Assembly (NCBI GenBank): GCA_018350325.1
Contig: JAEVLN010000021.1
Coordinates: forward strand, 1-64,000
Source of the DNA: Globodera rostochiensis
Lineage: Eukaryota > Nematoda > Chromadorea > Rhabditida > Heteroderidae
Reading direction: 5' to 3'
DNA: 64,000 nucleotides
In this document: positions 10,544-20,402 of the stretch, in pieces
Layout of the letters: every line of letters begins with the position of its first letter
How positions within the stretch are numbered: the stretch's first letter is position 1
The notes under the pieces: model-generated
What the model was told of the DNA's origin: nothing
Database searches by the model: none
Seen by the model: only the letters and a program-made list of their open reading frames with translations
Position numbers and translations under genes: made by a program

Positions 10544-10750
10544 CGCTTTTGAACCGCAAATTCGCGACGCGTATTTGCTGTCCCTATTCAACTTTTTTTG
10601 GGTAAACCGTTTTAAAACGCTTTTGAACCGCAAATGCGCGACGCGTATTTGCTGTCCCTATTCAACTTTTTTTGGGTAAACCGTTTTAAAACGCTTTTGA
10701 ACCGCAAATGCGCGACGCGTATTTGCTGCCCCTATCCAACTTTTTTTGGC
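10544..10750. repeat. 74-bp tandem repeat, about 2.8 copies
   Basis: CGCTTTTGAACCGCAAA starts units at 10544, 10618 and 10692. Each contains GCGCGACGCGTATTTGC, rich in CpG and partly palindromic, followed by CTATTCAACTTTTTTTGGG. The preceding 150 bases (10395-10543) are also GC-rich and probably part of the same element. Reverse-strand ORFs of 84-123 codons that cross it are by-products. Confidence 0.85.
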
Positions 10751-10783
10751 TGGTTTTTTGTTGATCACTAAAAATTGTTTGCC

Positions 10784-10945
10784 ATGAAGGAAATTGACCT
10801 AAAAACAATTAATCCCCAAATTTTCTGTTATTCTTTTGATTCATCGCCACTTCAAAGTTGGACACTTCTCGCAGATAAATTCATTGATCATCCCAATATT
10901 CAGCGCGTCTCTCATTTGTTGAAAATCTGCTCTTTCGAATGGTGA
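10784..10945 (+). CDS. ORF, 53 aa, unknown product
   Basis: ATG to TGA in one uninterrupted frame with balanced amino-acid use: acidic N-terminus (MKEIDLKTINPQIF), central DSSPLQSWTLLADKF, and HPNIQRVSHLLKIC near the end. It lies immediately after the 74-bp repeat and 13 bases before a G19 tract, so it may belong to a mobile element. No family recognised. Confidence 0.42.
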   Translation: MKEIDLKTINPQIFCYSFDSSPLQSWTLLADKFIDHPNIQRVSHLLKICSFEW

Positions 10946-10958
10946 TCAAATCGGTGGT

Positions 10959-10977
10959 GGGGGGGGGGGGGGGGGGG
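10959..10977 (+). repeat. G19 homopolymer tract
   Basis: Nineteen consecutive G on the + strand, preceded by CGGTGGTG. Another run of exactly 19 G occurs at 48377-48395. The next 150 bases are GC-rich and share CAGCCATTCT and an inverted CAATTCAAATG with the 48.3-kb locus. Confidence 0.9.
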
Positions 10978-11159
10978 TTTAGCGCCGTAATACACAAAAC
11001 TGCCTTTCCCTGCCAGCCATTCTCTCATCTCCACACTTCTCTCCATCGCATTTGAATTGGTGGAGGCGGCGAAGTCAGTGTTCGCCAGTCAGCTCAGAAC
11101 AGATTGTTATCTTTGCGAAACCGTTAGAATTTGAATGCGGTTGGTGGTGCCCAAACAAA

Positions 11160-11780
11160 AAAAAGTTGAAACAAAAATTTTGATTAATCTTTTTTAAATT
11201 TTTGAACGTTGATAATTCTTAAATATTTCAAATAAATCCTTGGAGTTAAATTAGTTTGAAATGTTTTATATAACAATCACGCTAAAATCCATTTAACGTT
11301 AGAAAAGACCAATTTTTAAACATTTTGATGCATATATAAAATAAATATAAAGCGAAATAAATTGAAAACTATTGGTTTTCAGAAATTTTGAAATGTGTTT
11401 TTAATTTAAATAAAGAATACATACACCAATTCGTACAATGAAGAAATCGTAAAGAGATAAAGATAACTTAAATTTTAAATGTTAATTGAAAAAGTACAAA
11501 ATAAAATTTTAATTTAAATCTCGTTATAAACGGAGGCAAGCTTGAAATTCTAGTCAAAAAATGATATGCAATATAAAATATTTATGATGTTTAAAAAAAT
11601 GTATTGCATTTTAATTGTTGTTACATCTAAATAGTATTAATATTAATAAACTCATTTATTTATTTATCTATTATACAATCATTATATAACAATAAATTTT
11701 AATTGCAAAATATTTGTATTATATTCAATAAAAGTTAAAACTCATAGGATCAATTATTGAAGAAAGATTATTCGAACATA
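11160..11780. other. AT-rich gap
   Basis: No ORF or repeat of note between the GC-rich tail of the G19 locus and the kinase fragment. Confidence 0.45.
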
Positions 11781-11785
11781 AATAA

Positions 11786-11954
11786 TGGACAAAATCAAAC
11801 AGGCAAAAATTTTATGAGAATTTAATTATAAAAAATACAACTTCTTTCACCTGGCGCATTGGAGCTGGCTCATTCGGGACAATGTACTTTTTGTTCTAAC
11901 GAACTTCAGCTAGCGGCATTGAAAGTGGAACCAATGCAGGCTAAGCGGCCCTGA
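11786..11954 (+). pseudogene. CK1/TTBK-type protein kinase N-lobe fragment, frame-broken
   Basis: The first frame gives TWRIGAGSFGTMYF, a glycine-rich loop of kinase subdomain I (GxGxFG). The adjacent +1 frame gives ELQLAALKVEPMQAKRP, which fits subdomain II, with the Lys in ALKVE being the ATP-binding residue. The ALKVE wording is typical of the casein kinase 1/tau-tubulin kinase group. The switch lies in the T5 run at about 11887-11897. After KRP a TGA ends the frame and AT-rich sequence follows. No later subdomains (HRDIKPSN, DFG) were found, so this is a fragment, or one exon with a one-base assembly error. Confidence 0.55.
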
Positions 11955-11959
11955 TATTG

Positions 11960-12800
11960 TAATTTATTTTAAATTACTCTTAAAACTTCTATCAATTGAA
12001 GCATTGAAAAGTTAGCGAAAACAAAATATATTAAACAAATACATAGCAAGTAAATAATGAATAAAAAAACATACAATTCATTAGATTTAAACTCTCGTGT
12101 TAAATTTAGAATGATATGGTACAAAATTGTCGAATAAATATTAATAAATGAATTTTATATTCTTTTTTGAAAAAACAAAATTGAAAAGCATTTGATTTAA
12201 TTTTTTTATTAAACTTTGGCGATGCCAATAAAAGGCCAGTTTAAAAATGATTTAACTACACAAATTACAAAGACGCAAAAATAATAAAAAACTTAAATAC
12301 ATAAAATTTCTTTAAATAAAATGACGATTTACCTTAATGCCTAATTAAAAAAATAAAATAAAACCTCTATTGTGGTCTAAAATATAAAAACCCTATATAA
12401 ATTTCAAAGCAATTAACATTATAAATAATTTTTTTAGTTCATTTGAATTCTTCAAAGTTCATTCTATATTAAACTTAAAATGCAAATTAACCGATAAATA
12501 TCGGTTAACTTTATAGGGAAAATGGAATTAAGCTGATAAAACAAAAATAATTTATAATTAATAAATAATAAAACAGCTAAGATTCAAAATAAGCTTTAAC
12601 CCAAACCTATTTAAAGTTTTTAACACGAGAAAATATATTATTTAATGACTTGAAAAACTTTGGCGTGGCGAGTCTTATTTGATGTACAGTTATATAAATA
12701 GTATTCAAGATTGTTTAAATTTTTTGAATATTGACTAAATTAAAAATTAAAAATAATATTACTAAAATTAAAAATTAATATTTAAATGGATACTAAATTA
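11960..12800. other. AT-rich gap with a weak kinase-like patch
   Basis: Mostly AT-rich. At about 12220-12245 a short patch would translate ANKRPV, echoing the end of the kinase fragment, but it is too short to call. Another patch is at 12655-12690. Confidence 0.3.
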
Positions 12801-12807
12801 ATATTAA

Positions 12808-12945
12808 CAACTTATCACTTCTGTTATAATATACCATACACGCTTTCAGCGCCGGCTGGTGCACCTACTTGCAATCATTTTCTCATCGCCTGATATCGGC
12901 ATGAAAGATTGGTATACAAAAAGTTGGGGACAAAGTGTTGTATAA
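12808..12945 (+). CDS. Open frame, 45 aa, unknown product
   Basis: Open from TAA to TAA. The GC-richer core encodes FQRRLVHLLAIIFSSPDIG, then MKDWYTKSWGQ. No ATG near the start. A second frame is open over part of it. It lies between the kinase fragment and the CIMR-like ORF on the same strand. Function unknown. Confidence 0.35.
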   Translation, partial: QLITSVIIYHTRFQRRLVHLLAIIFSSPDIGMKDWYTKSWGQSVV

Positions 12946-13196
12946 AAAATAAATTAATATAATTAATTTGAAATTCACAATAAATACTATTTATACACTT
13001 CTCAAGTGAGATAAAACAAAACTTCTTATATAAAGAATATATTTTAGCAAACAAAGCTAAATGAAAATGGGCATTTTTTAACTTAAATATTATTTATTAT
13101 ATTATCATACATATCCCGGACAGTAAAATTATCAGTTATATTTGAAATGCTATTATTTTTCATTGGATGCTGGGTTTATCGTATCCCAATTTTTAA

Positions 13197-13503
13197 ACAA
13201 TTCCATCTGAGAAGCTTTGCGCTCTACCTAACGGAATAATGGTCCAGTTGCAGTCGCCATTATTGAATAAAGATAGTGAAATAAAAATTATAAATAAAAT
13301 ATTTCATTGTTGTTTTTTTTTATTAAATCATACAAAATTAAATCATGACCAGCCCGACGAAAAACAATGCACCAAAGGGCGGAACGCAACTCTGGAATTT
13401 GCATGTACAGCAAACATAAGGCACATTGCCGACGGAAATGTTGTGCAACAGGTCATTAGCAAAATGTGAATTTATTTGGCTAACCGAACAATTGACTGTT
13501 TAA
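13197..13503 (+). CDS. Possible CIMR/M6P-receptor-like repeat fragment
   Basis: A 90-codon frame runs from 13197 to a TGA at 13467. Its C-terminal part has EKQCTKGRNATLEFAC, resembling the CxxGxxxTxxxFxC signature of cation-independent mannose-6-phosphate receptor repeats. Directly after the stop the +1 frame reads CEFIWLTEQLTV, like the CxYxFxWxT ending of that repeat. Joining them needs a one-base change in an A4 run. An AT-rich middle (13262-13345) may be an unspliced intron ending ATGACCAG. The family call is tentative. Confidence 0.4.
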
Positions 13504-13933
13504 CATTTTCATGCATTTTTGTCGTGAGTAAAAATTTAACAAAAATAATAGTTAAATTTTAAAAATTAAAAATTAATAAATCAAACAAAGGTGTGGGGTG
13601 AAGTGTTCTTTAATCTAATAAAATATAATAAAGTCATTTGCAGAAAAATCATAACAGCAATAAATTAATAAATATATTTGAATATTCAAATTTGGACATT
13701 GGCGTAAAGAAGAACAATTAAAGAACATTGGGGGAAAGCTCTCATCATATCAAATAAATTAAGATCAAATAAAAAACGAAGAATGTGCATAAAAAGGAAA
13801 GTGAAAAAAGTTGAATATAAATCGAAAGTGAAATGGGCAAATTCAGAATCCAAAGCAAAAAAGCAATGTATTAATAATCAAATTTATTTGAAACAAATAA
13901 GATCCTTTTATTAAAAAAAAGGTTTTGAATAAT

Positions 13934-14002
13934 ATGATTTCAACCCGGATGGCACGTGTTGCGTACAAACATTTATTAACCACAAATAAAATCCATTTAT
14001 AG
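13934..14002 (+). CDS. Small ORF, 22 aa
   Basis: ATG to TAG, starting MISTRMARVAYKHLL. The overlapping frame is also open (FNPDGTCCVQTF), so the reading is uncertain. GC-richer than flanks. Confidence 0.2.
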   Translation: MISTRMARVAYKHLLTTNKIHL

Positions 14003-14241
14003 CGGGTAGCAGCTTTCCAAAAATAAATTCAAAAGCATTTAGAAATTAAATAAAAAACTTTAAAGATTCAAGCAAATAATAGATATTGTTCGACCAAATC
14101 GAACAACAACCGATGACCTATAGAAAATTGTTAACTTTTTCTTTTTTTAAAACTTGTATATTTATTTTATAGCAAATCGATGTAATTCAATAAAAAATTA
14201 AATTCAAAAACTAATAAAAAATAGATCTATCAACCAAATAA

Positions 14242-14490
14242 AATAAAAAAATCAACGTTTATAAGCTTGCAACAAAATTATTTGAAATATGGCCACATTT
14301 AACTAAACCGAAATTTTTTAAATTTTATATGTTTGAAATATTATTAAAATATTTACATAAAAATTGCATAAAAAGGTTAAATTCGGAAAATGCACCGGGG
14401 ACAACCTGCAAACCTGTGAAGCAAAGATATTATGATGTAACCATTTATTTCAAAAGATCAACGGTTATCGATGTGTACTCTGGACCTTGA
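14242..14490 (+). CDS. Open frame, 82 aa, unknown product
   Basis: One of the longer uninterrupted frames in the window: open from a TAA at 14239 to a TGA. The N-terminal half is AT-rich with aromatic residues (LFEIWPHLTKPKFFKFY), while the C-terminal half is GC-richer (GTTCKPVKQRYYDVTIYF). An ATG occurs at residue 30. After the TGA the frame continues six codons to TAA. Not recognised; it could be a secreted or membrane-domain exon. Confidence 0.45.
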   Translation, partial: NKKINVYKLATKLFEIWPHLTKPKFFKFYMFEILLKYLHKNCIKRLNSENAPGTTCKPVKQRYYDVTIYFKRSTVIDVYSGP

Positions 14491-14628
14491 ATCTACAAAC
14501 TGGAAAAATAATAAATAATAAAACTTAAAAGAAATAAATAAAATTAATGTGAAACAAAATCTTAATTGAAATCTAAAGAAAGTTGCGTACGTAAAATGTA
14601 TTTAAAATTCTCATAAAAACGCCATATT

Positions 14629-14691
14629 ATGGACATTTTGATCAATTCTGCTATGCTTCTTTGTAGCCGTGCACAAACCACTTTTAATTAA
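14629..14691 (+). CDS. Small ORF, 20 aa
   Basis: ATG to TAA, MDILINSAMLLCSRAQTTF. GC-richer than flanks. No supporting context. Confidence 0.18.
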   Translation: MDILINSAMLLCSRAQTTFN

Positions 14692-15158
14692 AAATTAATA
14701 AATAACATATCATTTTAGCTGACAAATGATTTGATAAATATAATAGTCTTATATGATTGAACAAAGAATAATAATAATTTTGATAAAAGCAAATTTGTTT
14801 TTTGAATAATAGCACAAAAATAACCGCTTTTGAAAATTATTCACGCTGAATTTTACAAGCTTGATTGAACAAAACGTAACAACTTCCTAATTATAACGCA
14901 TAAAAATCTTAACACAAAAGTTTTTATTAAAATGAAATACCGAATATTTTAAAAAATGCCATATTATTGTTTAACATCACTGCAAAACTAATTGATTATC
15001 TCGATGATAAATTGGATTCATAATATTAAAATAAGTTTAAATACCTAAACCATAAACCCAAAAGCAATCTTAAGATTTTCGAATAATAACCGATTTATTA
15101 ATCATTTTGTGCAAAATTTGGCTGACATGAGTTGACAAACCAATTCATCGATTTTTTC

Positions 15159-15190
15159 GGGGGGAGGAGGGGGGAGGGGGGGGGGGAGAG
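15159..15190. repeat. G-rich purine tract
   Basis: About 30 bases of G with a few A, just outside the inverted-repeat element. A third G-rich tract besides the two G19 runs. Confidence 0.8.
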
Positions 15191-15206
15191 ATTCACAACA
15201 GACAGC

Positions 15207-16071
15207 TGGGTGCCGACATTTCGTTGAACGACATTTTATCGACGCAACATTTTGTCGACTAAGCAAAAAACCGACACTTCGTCGACGCGACATTTCCCCA
15301 ACTAAGCAAAAATACGACATTTCGTCGACGAAGCCAAACGACATTTCGTCAATAAAGTTCGTCGACTTGTATAATCACATTAATTTTCAATGTATAAAAT
15401 TATTCTTAGAGGATAAAAGAGAGATATCAACACTTTTAGTTTGGGTAGGACGGGACGGACTTTCCCGGTTTTTTCAGGTCCCGGTCGGGACGGGATTTTT
15501 GAAAAATGAAAAGTCCCGGTTTCGGGTACCCGAACCGGAACTGACACCTAGTTGTGTGTTAAGTTCGAATCCGCTTGAGTGCAAGCATTACCTATTTAGC
15601 GTTTATCCTCTACTTACACAATCTTCCCCCAATGATAAAAATCTTTTAATAGTTATTAAATATTTTTTAATGCAAGCAAAACAAGAATTTTTGAAATAAT
15701 TCATCAATCTTCCTGAATTTTTGCTTCAATTCAATTTTCTTAACAAATATATTTAAATTTCAAAAAATTTCCGGACAACTCCACTGTTACGTAATTTTTT
15801 TTTTGAAACATTTCCTAAATTGAAGCAAAATGCTTTTGGTCGGGGTTTTGCCAGTTGAGGAATTTTGGATTTTTGCTTAGTCGACTAAATGTCGTCTCGA
15901 CGAAATGTCGTTTTTTTCCTTCGTCGACAAAATCTCGTATTTTTTCTTAGTCGACGATATGTCGCGTCGACGAAATGTCGGTCGGTGAAGTGTCGTATTT
16001 TGGCTTAGTCAACGAAATGACGGATTTGGCTTAGTCGACGAAATGTCGCGTCGACGAAATGTCATCCTGCC
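15207..16071. mobile_element. 865-bp inverted-repeat element, modular GTCGAC termini
   Basis: The left 150 bp consist of GACATTTCGTCGAC-type modules and GACTAAGCAAAAA, while the right 200 bp hold the reverse complement (TTAGTCGACGAAATGTCG) repeated several times. Outer ends match imperfectly (TGGGTGCCGACATTTCG versus GGCAGGATGACATTTCG). The same 8 bases, CAGACAGC, flank both ends (15199-15206 and 16072-16079) and look like a target-site duplication, as for hAT-type or foldback elements. The ~500-bp interior has a CCCGGTTTCGGGTACCCG simple-sequence block and no credible transposase, so it would be non-autonomous. Confidence 0.65.
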
Positions 16072-16079
16072 CAGACAGC

Positions 16080-17230
16080 ATCTTCAGTCAGTCAATGGCA
16101 TTGCCTGCAACACACAATCAATTTTTGATATTTTGTGTCTACTTTTTTTCATTCAACCTCACCTTATTATATTGATATCTCTTTTTATTTTAAATTTCCT
16201 AATAATAATAAACGCATAATCTCAAATTAAATCTATTCACAGTAGCAAATGATGTATATCAATAAAAAAATTTGATTTCTATGCTTTATTAATAATTTAA
16301 TCAAAGATTAGTTGTCAATTACAGTTGCTAAATATCAGAGACGAAAAAAAAATTAATTAAATAATAAACTTTAGTAAGAATTTGTTTGAGTATAATATAT
16401 GTATATATTACACATCAAATATATTAATACAAAATATTTCTTATTAAAAGTCATAGGCAGGTAAAGTAAAAAACATATTAGCTAAATTTGTAAAAAGCAA
16501 CTGCACAAACACACGTCCTACACAAAAAAGGATAGCACCACCATCACTTATGCTTCAATATATTCTAAGAATAATAATTTTTTATTTAATTCCAAATCTA
16601 AAATATTTAATAATAAAGATGCGTATGAAAAAAATTGTCAATACAATAACATGCACCATGCCTGCCAACAAGTCCATGTAAGATGAATAAAACCATTAAC
16701 CATTGCAAAAACAAATTAAATAATTTTTTAATAAAACAATTGAAAAAAATGACACATTTTTATTAATAACAATAGCTTTATTTTAATAATCCCAGGTCTA
16801 AAATAAATCTGAAAAATTCAAATCAAAACCTTTTATGCAATAAATCATTTTCAAAATATGATTTCAATAACTGATTTCCGACATTGATATCGAGTACCCC
16901 AGATAATCAAATTAGTAAATTAAAATAAATTATCAGCTTTTGCAACATTTCATTTGCATCTACATTGGTTTGTTTTAATTATTTAAAATTATTTCTATAT
17001 TGAATTAATAATTTCTTTTTATATTTCTTAGAGTATTTTAAAACTTTTAATTTGTTTTATATCTTCATTAGATAATTATTAGTAAAATAAATTGGTCCTG
17101 CTTTAATTCAAATTTTTTTTTGATTAGTTAATTTTTATAAACATTAAACAATTTAATAATTAGTGAATGTTTGGTTTATTATATGATTGATTAATTTTTT
17201 CTGGTAAAGGTTTTTAAATGTTTTTTTGAG
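16080..17230. other. AT-rich gap with two weak islands
   Basis: 16071-16140 continues in one frame out of the element (HLQSVNGIACNTQS). 16500-16680 has an open frame ending MPANKSM, whose ATGCCTGCCAACAAG (16658-16672) recurs at 17236. Neither is complete. The rest is AT-rich. Confidence 0.3.
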
Positions 17231-17235
17231 TTTAG

Positions 17236-17448
17236 ATGCCTGCCAACAAGCTTGCAGACAAAGCTAAAACCGTAATACTCCAATGAAAAATCAACAAAAA
17301 TCCCGAAAAAAAGAAAAACAGCGGCGAAACATTTAAATCAAAAACAGTACGCCGGAAGATCGATAAGTCAGAAGGTCCCAAATGTTCGACAGATTGTATG
17401 ATAGTTAGTCTTGTGCTTTTTTTGAATAAGATTTTTGTTTTTCAGTGA
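17236..17448 (+). CDS. Lysine-rich coding-like island, one internal TGA
   Basis: ATG at 17236, following GAGTTTAG, gives MPANKLADKAKTVILQ, then TGA, then 53 more codons in the same frame (KKNSGETFKSKTVRRKIDK and a Cys-containing end). A second frame (17269-17394) is open without TGA and is equally Lys-rich (KIPKKRKTAAKHLNQKQ). Only one can be right. Possibly a basic nuclear protein fragment; unassigned. Confidence 0.33.
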
Positions 17449-17681
17449 TAGTAAGAAAATATAGGTATATATGAATTGTTTTTAATTCGCGATTTCTTGG
17501 GCACGCTGAATTTATGATTTAATGCTTTCATTTTTCTAAACTTAAAAAGGCCACCTGTTTGCATCTGGGTATCATATTATTTTGTCTTGTGATAAGTAAA
17601 GCAACAAAATTAAACAATATCAAACAGTTGAAATATTTTTAGTTTACTTCAGCAGCATTAAATGAAATTAGTGGTATTTTT

Positions 17682-17813
17682 ATGCAAAATTATCTTATCT
17701 TTAAAATAACAATTAGTCCATTATCTGCCAACTTAATTCTGGGTGCTTTTAACATAAGTAAACAATCCAGAGTTCATGTTTATTTGTATTGTATTGAGGT
17801 ATTACGAAATTAA
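17682..17813 (+). CDS. Small ORF, 43 aa, unknown product
   Basis: ATG to TAA. Hydrophobic N-terminal third (ISPLSANLILGAF), then QSRVHVYLYCIEVLRN. Could be a membrane or secreted peptide. No intron signals noted. Confidence 0.38.
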   Translation: MQNYLIFKITISPLSANLILGAFNISKQSRVHVYLYCIEVLRN

Positions 17814-18042
17814 AACTTGAAATTAAATAGTTATTATTAATCTCCTGCTTGATGTTGCTATTTCAATTTAAATTAGTTTTCTAGCATAAAGTAAGTAAAT
17901 AAAAAATACTTTAATTTTAAATTTGACTCTTTTTCGTAAACTTTTTTGAAACAGCACTGGTAAATAAATTTCAGATCGTATCTTAATTTTTGCTTTAAAA
18001 ATTTTAACACTAAATTTTATTTTTAAAATAGCTAACTTTTCC

Positions 18043-18207
18043 TTATTTTAAATACATGTTGAAGAATTTTTCAATATTTGCATTGACAAATAATATAGGT
18101 TGTTCCCTGGAAGTCTCTTTTGAGCTAAAAACATTGACGACTACAGTTTGCGTCTGCGTCTGGTGCTGTCCCTGCTCCTTAATTAAACTTGGGCCCGTCT
18201 TGAGACT
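18043..18207 (-). CDS. Candidate terminal exon, 54 aa, unknown product
   Basis: On the reverse strand the frame begins directly after GTTTTATAG (3' splice site) and is open for 54 codons to TAA. It contains a Gln/Thr-rich stretch (KEQGQHQTQTQTVVV) followed by a helical tail (ANIEKFFNMYLK). GC is well above background over the first two thirds. The forward strand is also open for 66 codons (Cys-rich), but splice signals favour the reverse strand. Upstream exon not found. Confidence 0.45.
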   Translation of the reverse strand, partial: SLKTGPSLIKEQGQHQTQTQTVVVNVFSSKETSREQPILFVNANIEKFFNMYLK

Positions 18208-18682
18208 CTATAAAACAAATATAAAGTTTAAAATTCTAAATATTGTGATAAAATAACCACTTGATCATTAACTACCTTTTATTGTCGAGCATTTAAATAA
18301 ATTGTTTGCATAACAACTTTATTTTAAAAAAATGGATTTTTTATAATAAATTTAGTTATAAACTAACTACAATACATGATATAAGTAGTAGTAACAATTT
18401 TTTATATAATAAAATAATTTTTTTTAAATTCTAGAATTTATTTATCATTTGAAAACATACGGTGTTCAAAATAACATTATTTAAAAGTGTATTTGTAATT
18501 TTAAACTGCTATTTTATTTACACATTATTGTTAAATTTAACTAATTTTTTGGTTAATAATTTACTTCATTCTTAAGCAAATATAGATGCTGCAAAATTTA
18601 TAAAGACAAAATTAAAGGAAAATAAAATAGATATATTACTTTTCATTTAAAATATATTATTAAATTATTTTCCTTTGTGTTT

Positions 18683-18833
18683 ATCTAATTGTCTGTTTTT
18701 CATCAAGGTTTATGGACGTCGAAGCACACCGCTATTATCATAATAATAGATTTTATCATCAATTCCAAGGCATTTAGGAAAATTTCGATTATTAATTAAT
18801 TTGGTTTGTTGTTTTGCACTTAATTTCTTTTAA
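18683..18833 (-). repeat. Left copy of an inverted ~150-bp duplicated segment
   Basis: The reverse complement of this segment matches 39324-39472 over its whole length, at roughly 85-90% identity by eye, including non-coding flanks (TTTAAAAGAAATTAAGTGC ... ACAATTAGATAA). The two copies face each other across the satellite array. Confidence 0.85.
18710..18829 (-). CDS. Open frame in duplicated segment, left copy (39 aa)
   Basis: Ends CLGIDDKIYY, then YDNSGVLRRP and TAA. The right copy (39339-39449) reads SLGIDDKIYY, then GDNSGVLRRP and TAA. Conservation of this reading frame and stop across a diverged duplication is the best comparative evidence of coding anywhere in the window. The N-terminal parts differ by an indel. 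No family recognised. Confidence 0.45.
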   Translation of the reverse strand, partial: KKLSAKQQTKLINNRNFPKCLGIDDKIYYYDNSGVLRRP

Positions 18834-18839
18834 ATAGAA

Positions 18840-19700
18840 AATTATTATAAATTTTTTTAATTTTGTATCAATAATTACCAAATAATTTGCAAATTCTTAA
18901 TAAATGATTTCACAGAAATTAAATTCAGATTTAGAATAAAATTGTAAATAATAGCGGTATTATTTTTTGTCTACGATTTATATGTTTCAATTTGTTTTTA
19001 CATATAAACAGTCATAATTAATGATTGTTAAAATTTCTTGATGATAAGAATCCGTAAAAACTTAAATGTAACCAATGCACTAATAAATGAATTTAATTTT
19101 TTAATTTATAAAATTTAATTTTAATTAAAATAATGATGTTGACTTGGTGTTTTATTTTATTTGTTTTTTTGAATATATGTGTGAATTGAATCGCCTTAAC
19201 ACTTCTACTTTTCTCCACGACGTTCCTTATTGATAGTGTTGATTGTATTTTGCTAATTTAGTTTTATTATGTCCTGCCTGGCACTTCTTTAGTTTTATGC
19301 CGGTGAGAATTTATTTATTGAAGCAAAGAATAGTACAAATAATAGGGCACAATCTTTAAATATTCAAATTTGTTTATTTTGCAATTATTTATATCTTTTT
19401 TGTTGGTAAAGGCGTTTTTTGAGATTTATGGTTCTTGAGTGCTTTTAATTTTTTTAATTGATGTGCCTTTCTTTTAATATAAATTACTTTATATTCTACT
19501 CTTATTCAAGTCAAAAATAAGAAAGTTTTTATATTAAAAAATTTGTATGCTTTGATATAAATAAAATTTTCGATATTTTGTTTTTCTTTTAATTTACTTT
19601 CATCTTTTGCGCTTGGACATTTAATTTTTTTCATTACACATATATATGCATAAGAAATGCATTAAACAGTAATGCATACAATAATTATTTAAAATAATTA
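18840..19700. other. AT-rich gap with reverse-strand hints
   Basis: At 19195-19310 two reverse-strand frames are open (NVVEKSRSVKAIQF and IKLKKCQAGHNK) but in different phases. Nothing else seen. Confidence 0.3.
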
Positions 19701-19710
19701 AATTTTTAAG

Positions 19711-19791
19711 ATGCTTAATGAGGCATCAAATAACCGAAGTTTAACCAGCAACCATTTATTTTTTCAAATAAATTCAAATGCAACTTTATAA
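19711..19791 (+). CDS. Small ORF, 26 aa
   Basis: ATG directly after AATTTTTAAG; product starts MLNEASNNRSLTSNH. It could be an exon start or a chance ORF. Confidence 0.23.
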   Translation: MLNEASNNRSLTSNHLFFQINSNATL

Positions 19792-19839
19792 ATTAAATTG
19801 CGACTTATTGAAGATAATAATATGTTAGTTGCTATAGTT

Positions 19840-19974
19840 ATGCAACAATATAACAAGTTACTTTACTTTTTATGTATACTGTTTATAACCAATAATTTTA
19901 TTGTACCTGGCATTTTTTATGTAAATGGCACGAAGGTTGTTAAGGTGGAATCTCCTACCCAAAACGCAAATTAA
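19840..19974 (+). CDS. Small secreted-like ORF, 44 aa
   Basis: ATG to TAA with a signal-peptide-like start: polar/basic n-region (MQQYNK), hydrophobic core LLYFLCILFI, then a polar tail containing NGTKVVKVESPTQN. The coding part after the core is GC-richer than the flanks. It may be the first exon of a secreted protein or a complete small peptide. Another predicted signal-peptide ORF is at 51500. No family recognised. Confidence 0.42.
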   Translation: MQQYNKLLYFLCILFITNNFIVPGIFYVNGTKVVKVESPTQNAN

Positions 19975-20164
19975 TATTAAATATACTTTCTTTTCACCGA
20001 GAACCTGAGGGTTTTCTAATTTTAATTTGATCGGACCTAACATTTGCTTTAGCAAAGTTGTTTATATTGTTTCAGATTTTTTATAACAAATTTAAAAACA
20101 TTGTTTATATTTTCGTGTTTTTTTTATTATCAAATATAAGTTTTTATTTAATTTTTCTTTTAAG

Positions 20165-20212
20165 TTAGATCTTATTCTCCCCGAATTAATAAACAGCCAT
20201 GTAAAAGAATAA
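20165..20212 (+). CDS. Short island after TTTCTTTTAAG
   Basis: The 16-codon frame LDLILPELINSHVKE ends at TAA and follows an acceptor-like string. Possible last exon. Confidence 0.22.
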   Translation, partial: LDLILPELINSHVKE

Positions 20213-20264
20213 TTATTCTTTAGACTATTAAAAACATCGGTTTATTTAACACAATTTGGCACAA

Positions 20265-20402
20265 ATGAGCATCCACGAAACTGGTCATAGAGTCCCAACA
20301 CAGTCCGTCCTCAAATGTCCGGCACCGACAAAGAAAAAAACAAATTTCATAAAGCCGGAAACCCATTTTTGTATTTTTGACATTAAAAATTTACAAAAAT
20401 AA
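20265..20402 (+). CDS. ORF, 45 aa, unknown product
   Basis: ATG to TAA. Balanced composition with GC-rich codons in the first half: MSIHETGHRVPTQSV, then LKCPAPTKKKTNFIKPE. The second half is AT-richer (CIFDIKNLQK) and may run into an intron. No homology recognised. Confidence 0.42.
   Translation: MSIHETGHRVPTQSVLKCPAPTKKKTNFIKPETHFCIFDIKNLQK

Noticed and set aside
10188..10633. Reverse-strand ORFs of 123 and 84 codons
   Set aside because: They run through the 74-bp CpG-rich tandem repeat and share a repeat-encoded N-terminus; no evidence of a gene.
15560..15600. tRNA-like B box (AGTTCGAATCC)
   Set aside because: The T-stem does not pair, and no A box or acceptor stem is found at the right distance; it lies inside the inverted-repeat element.
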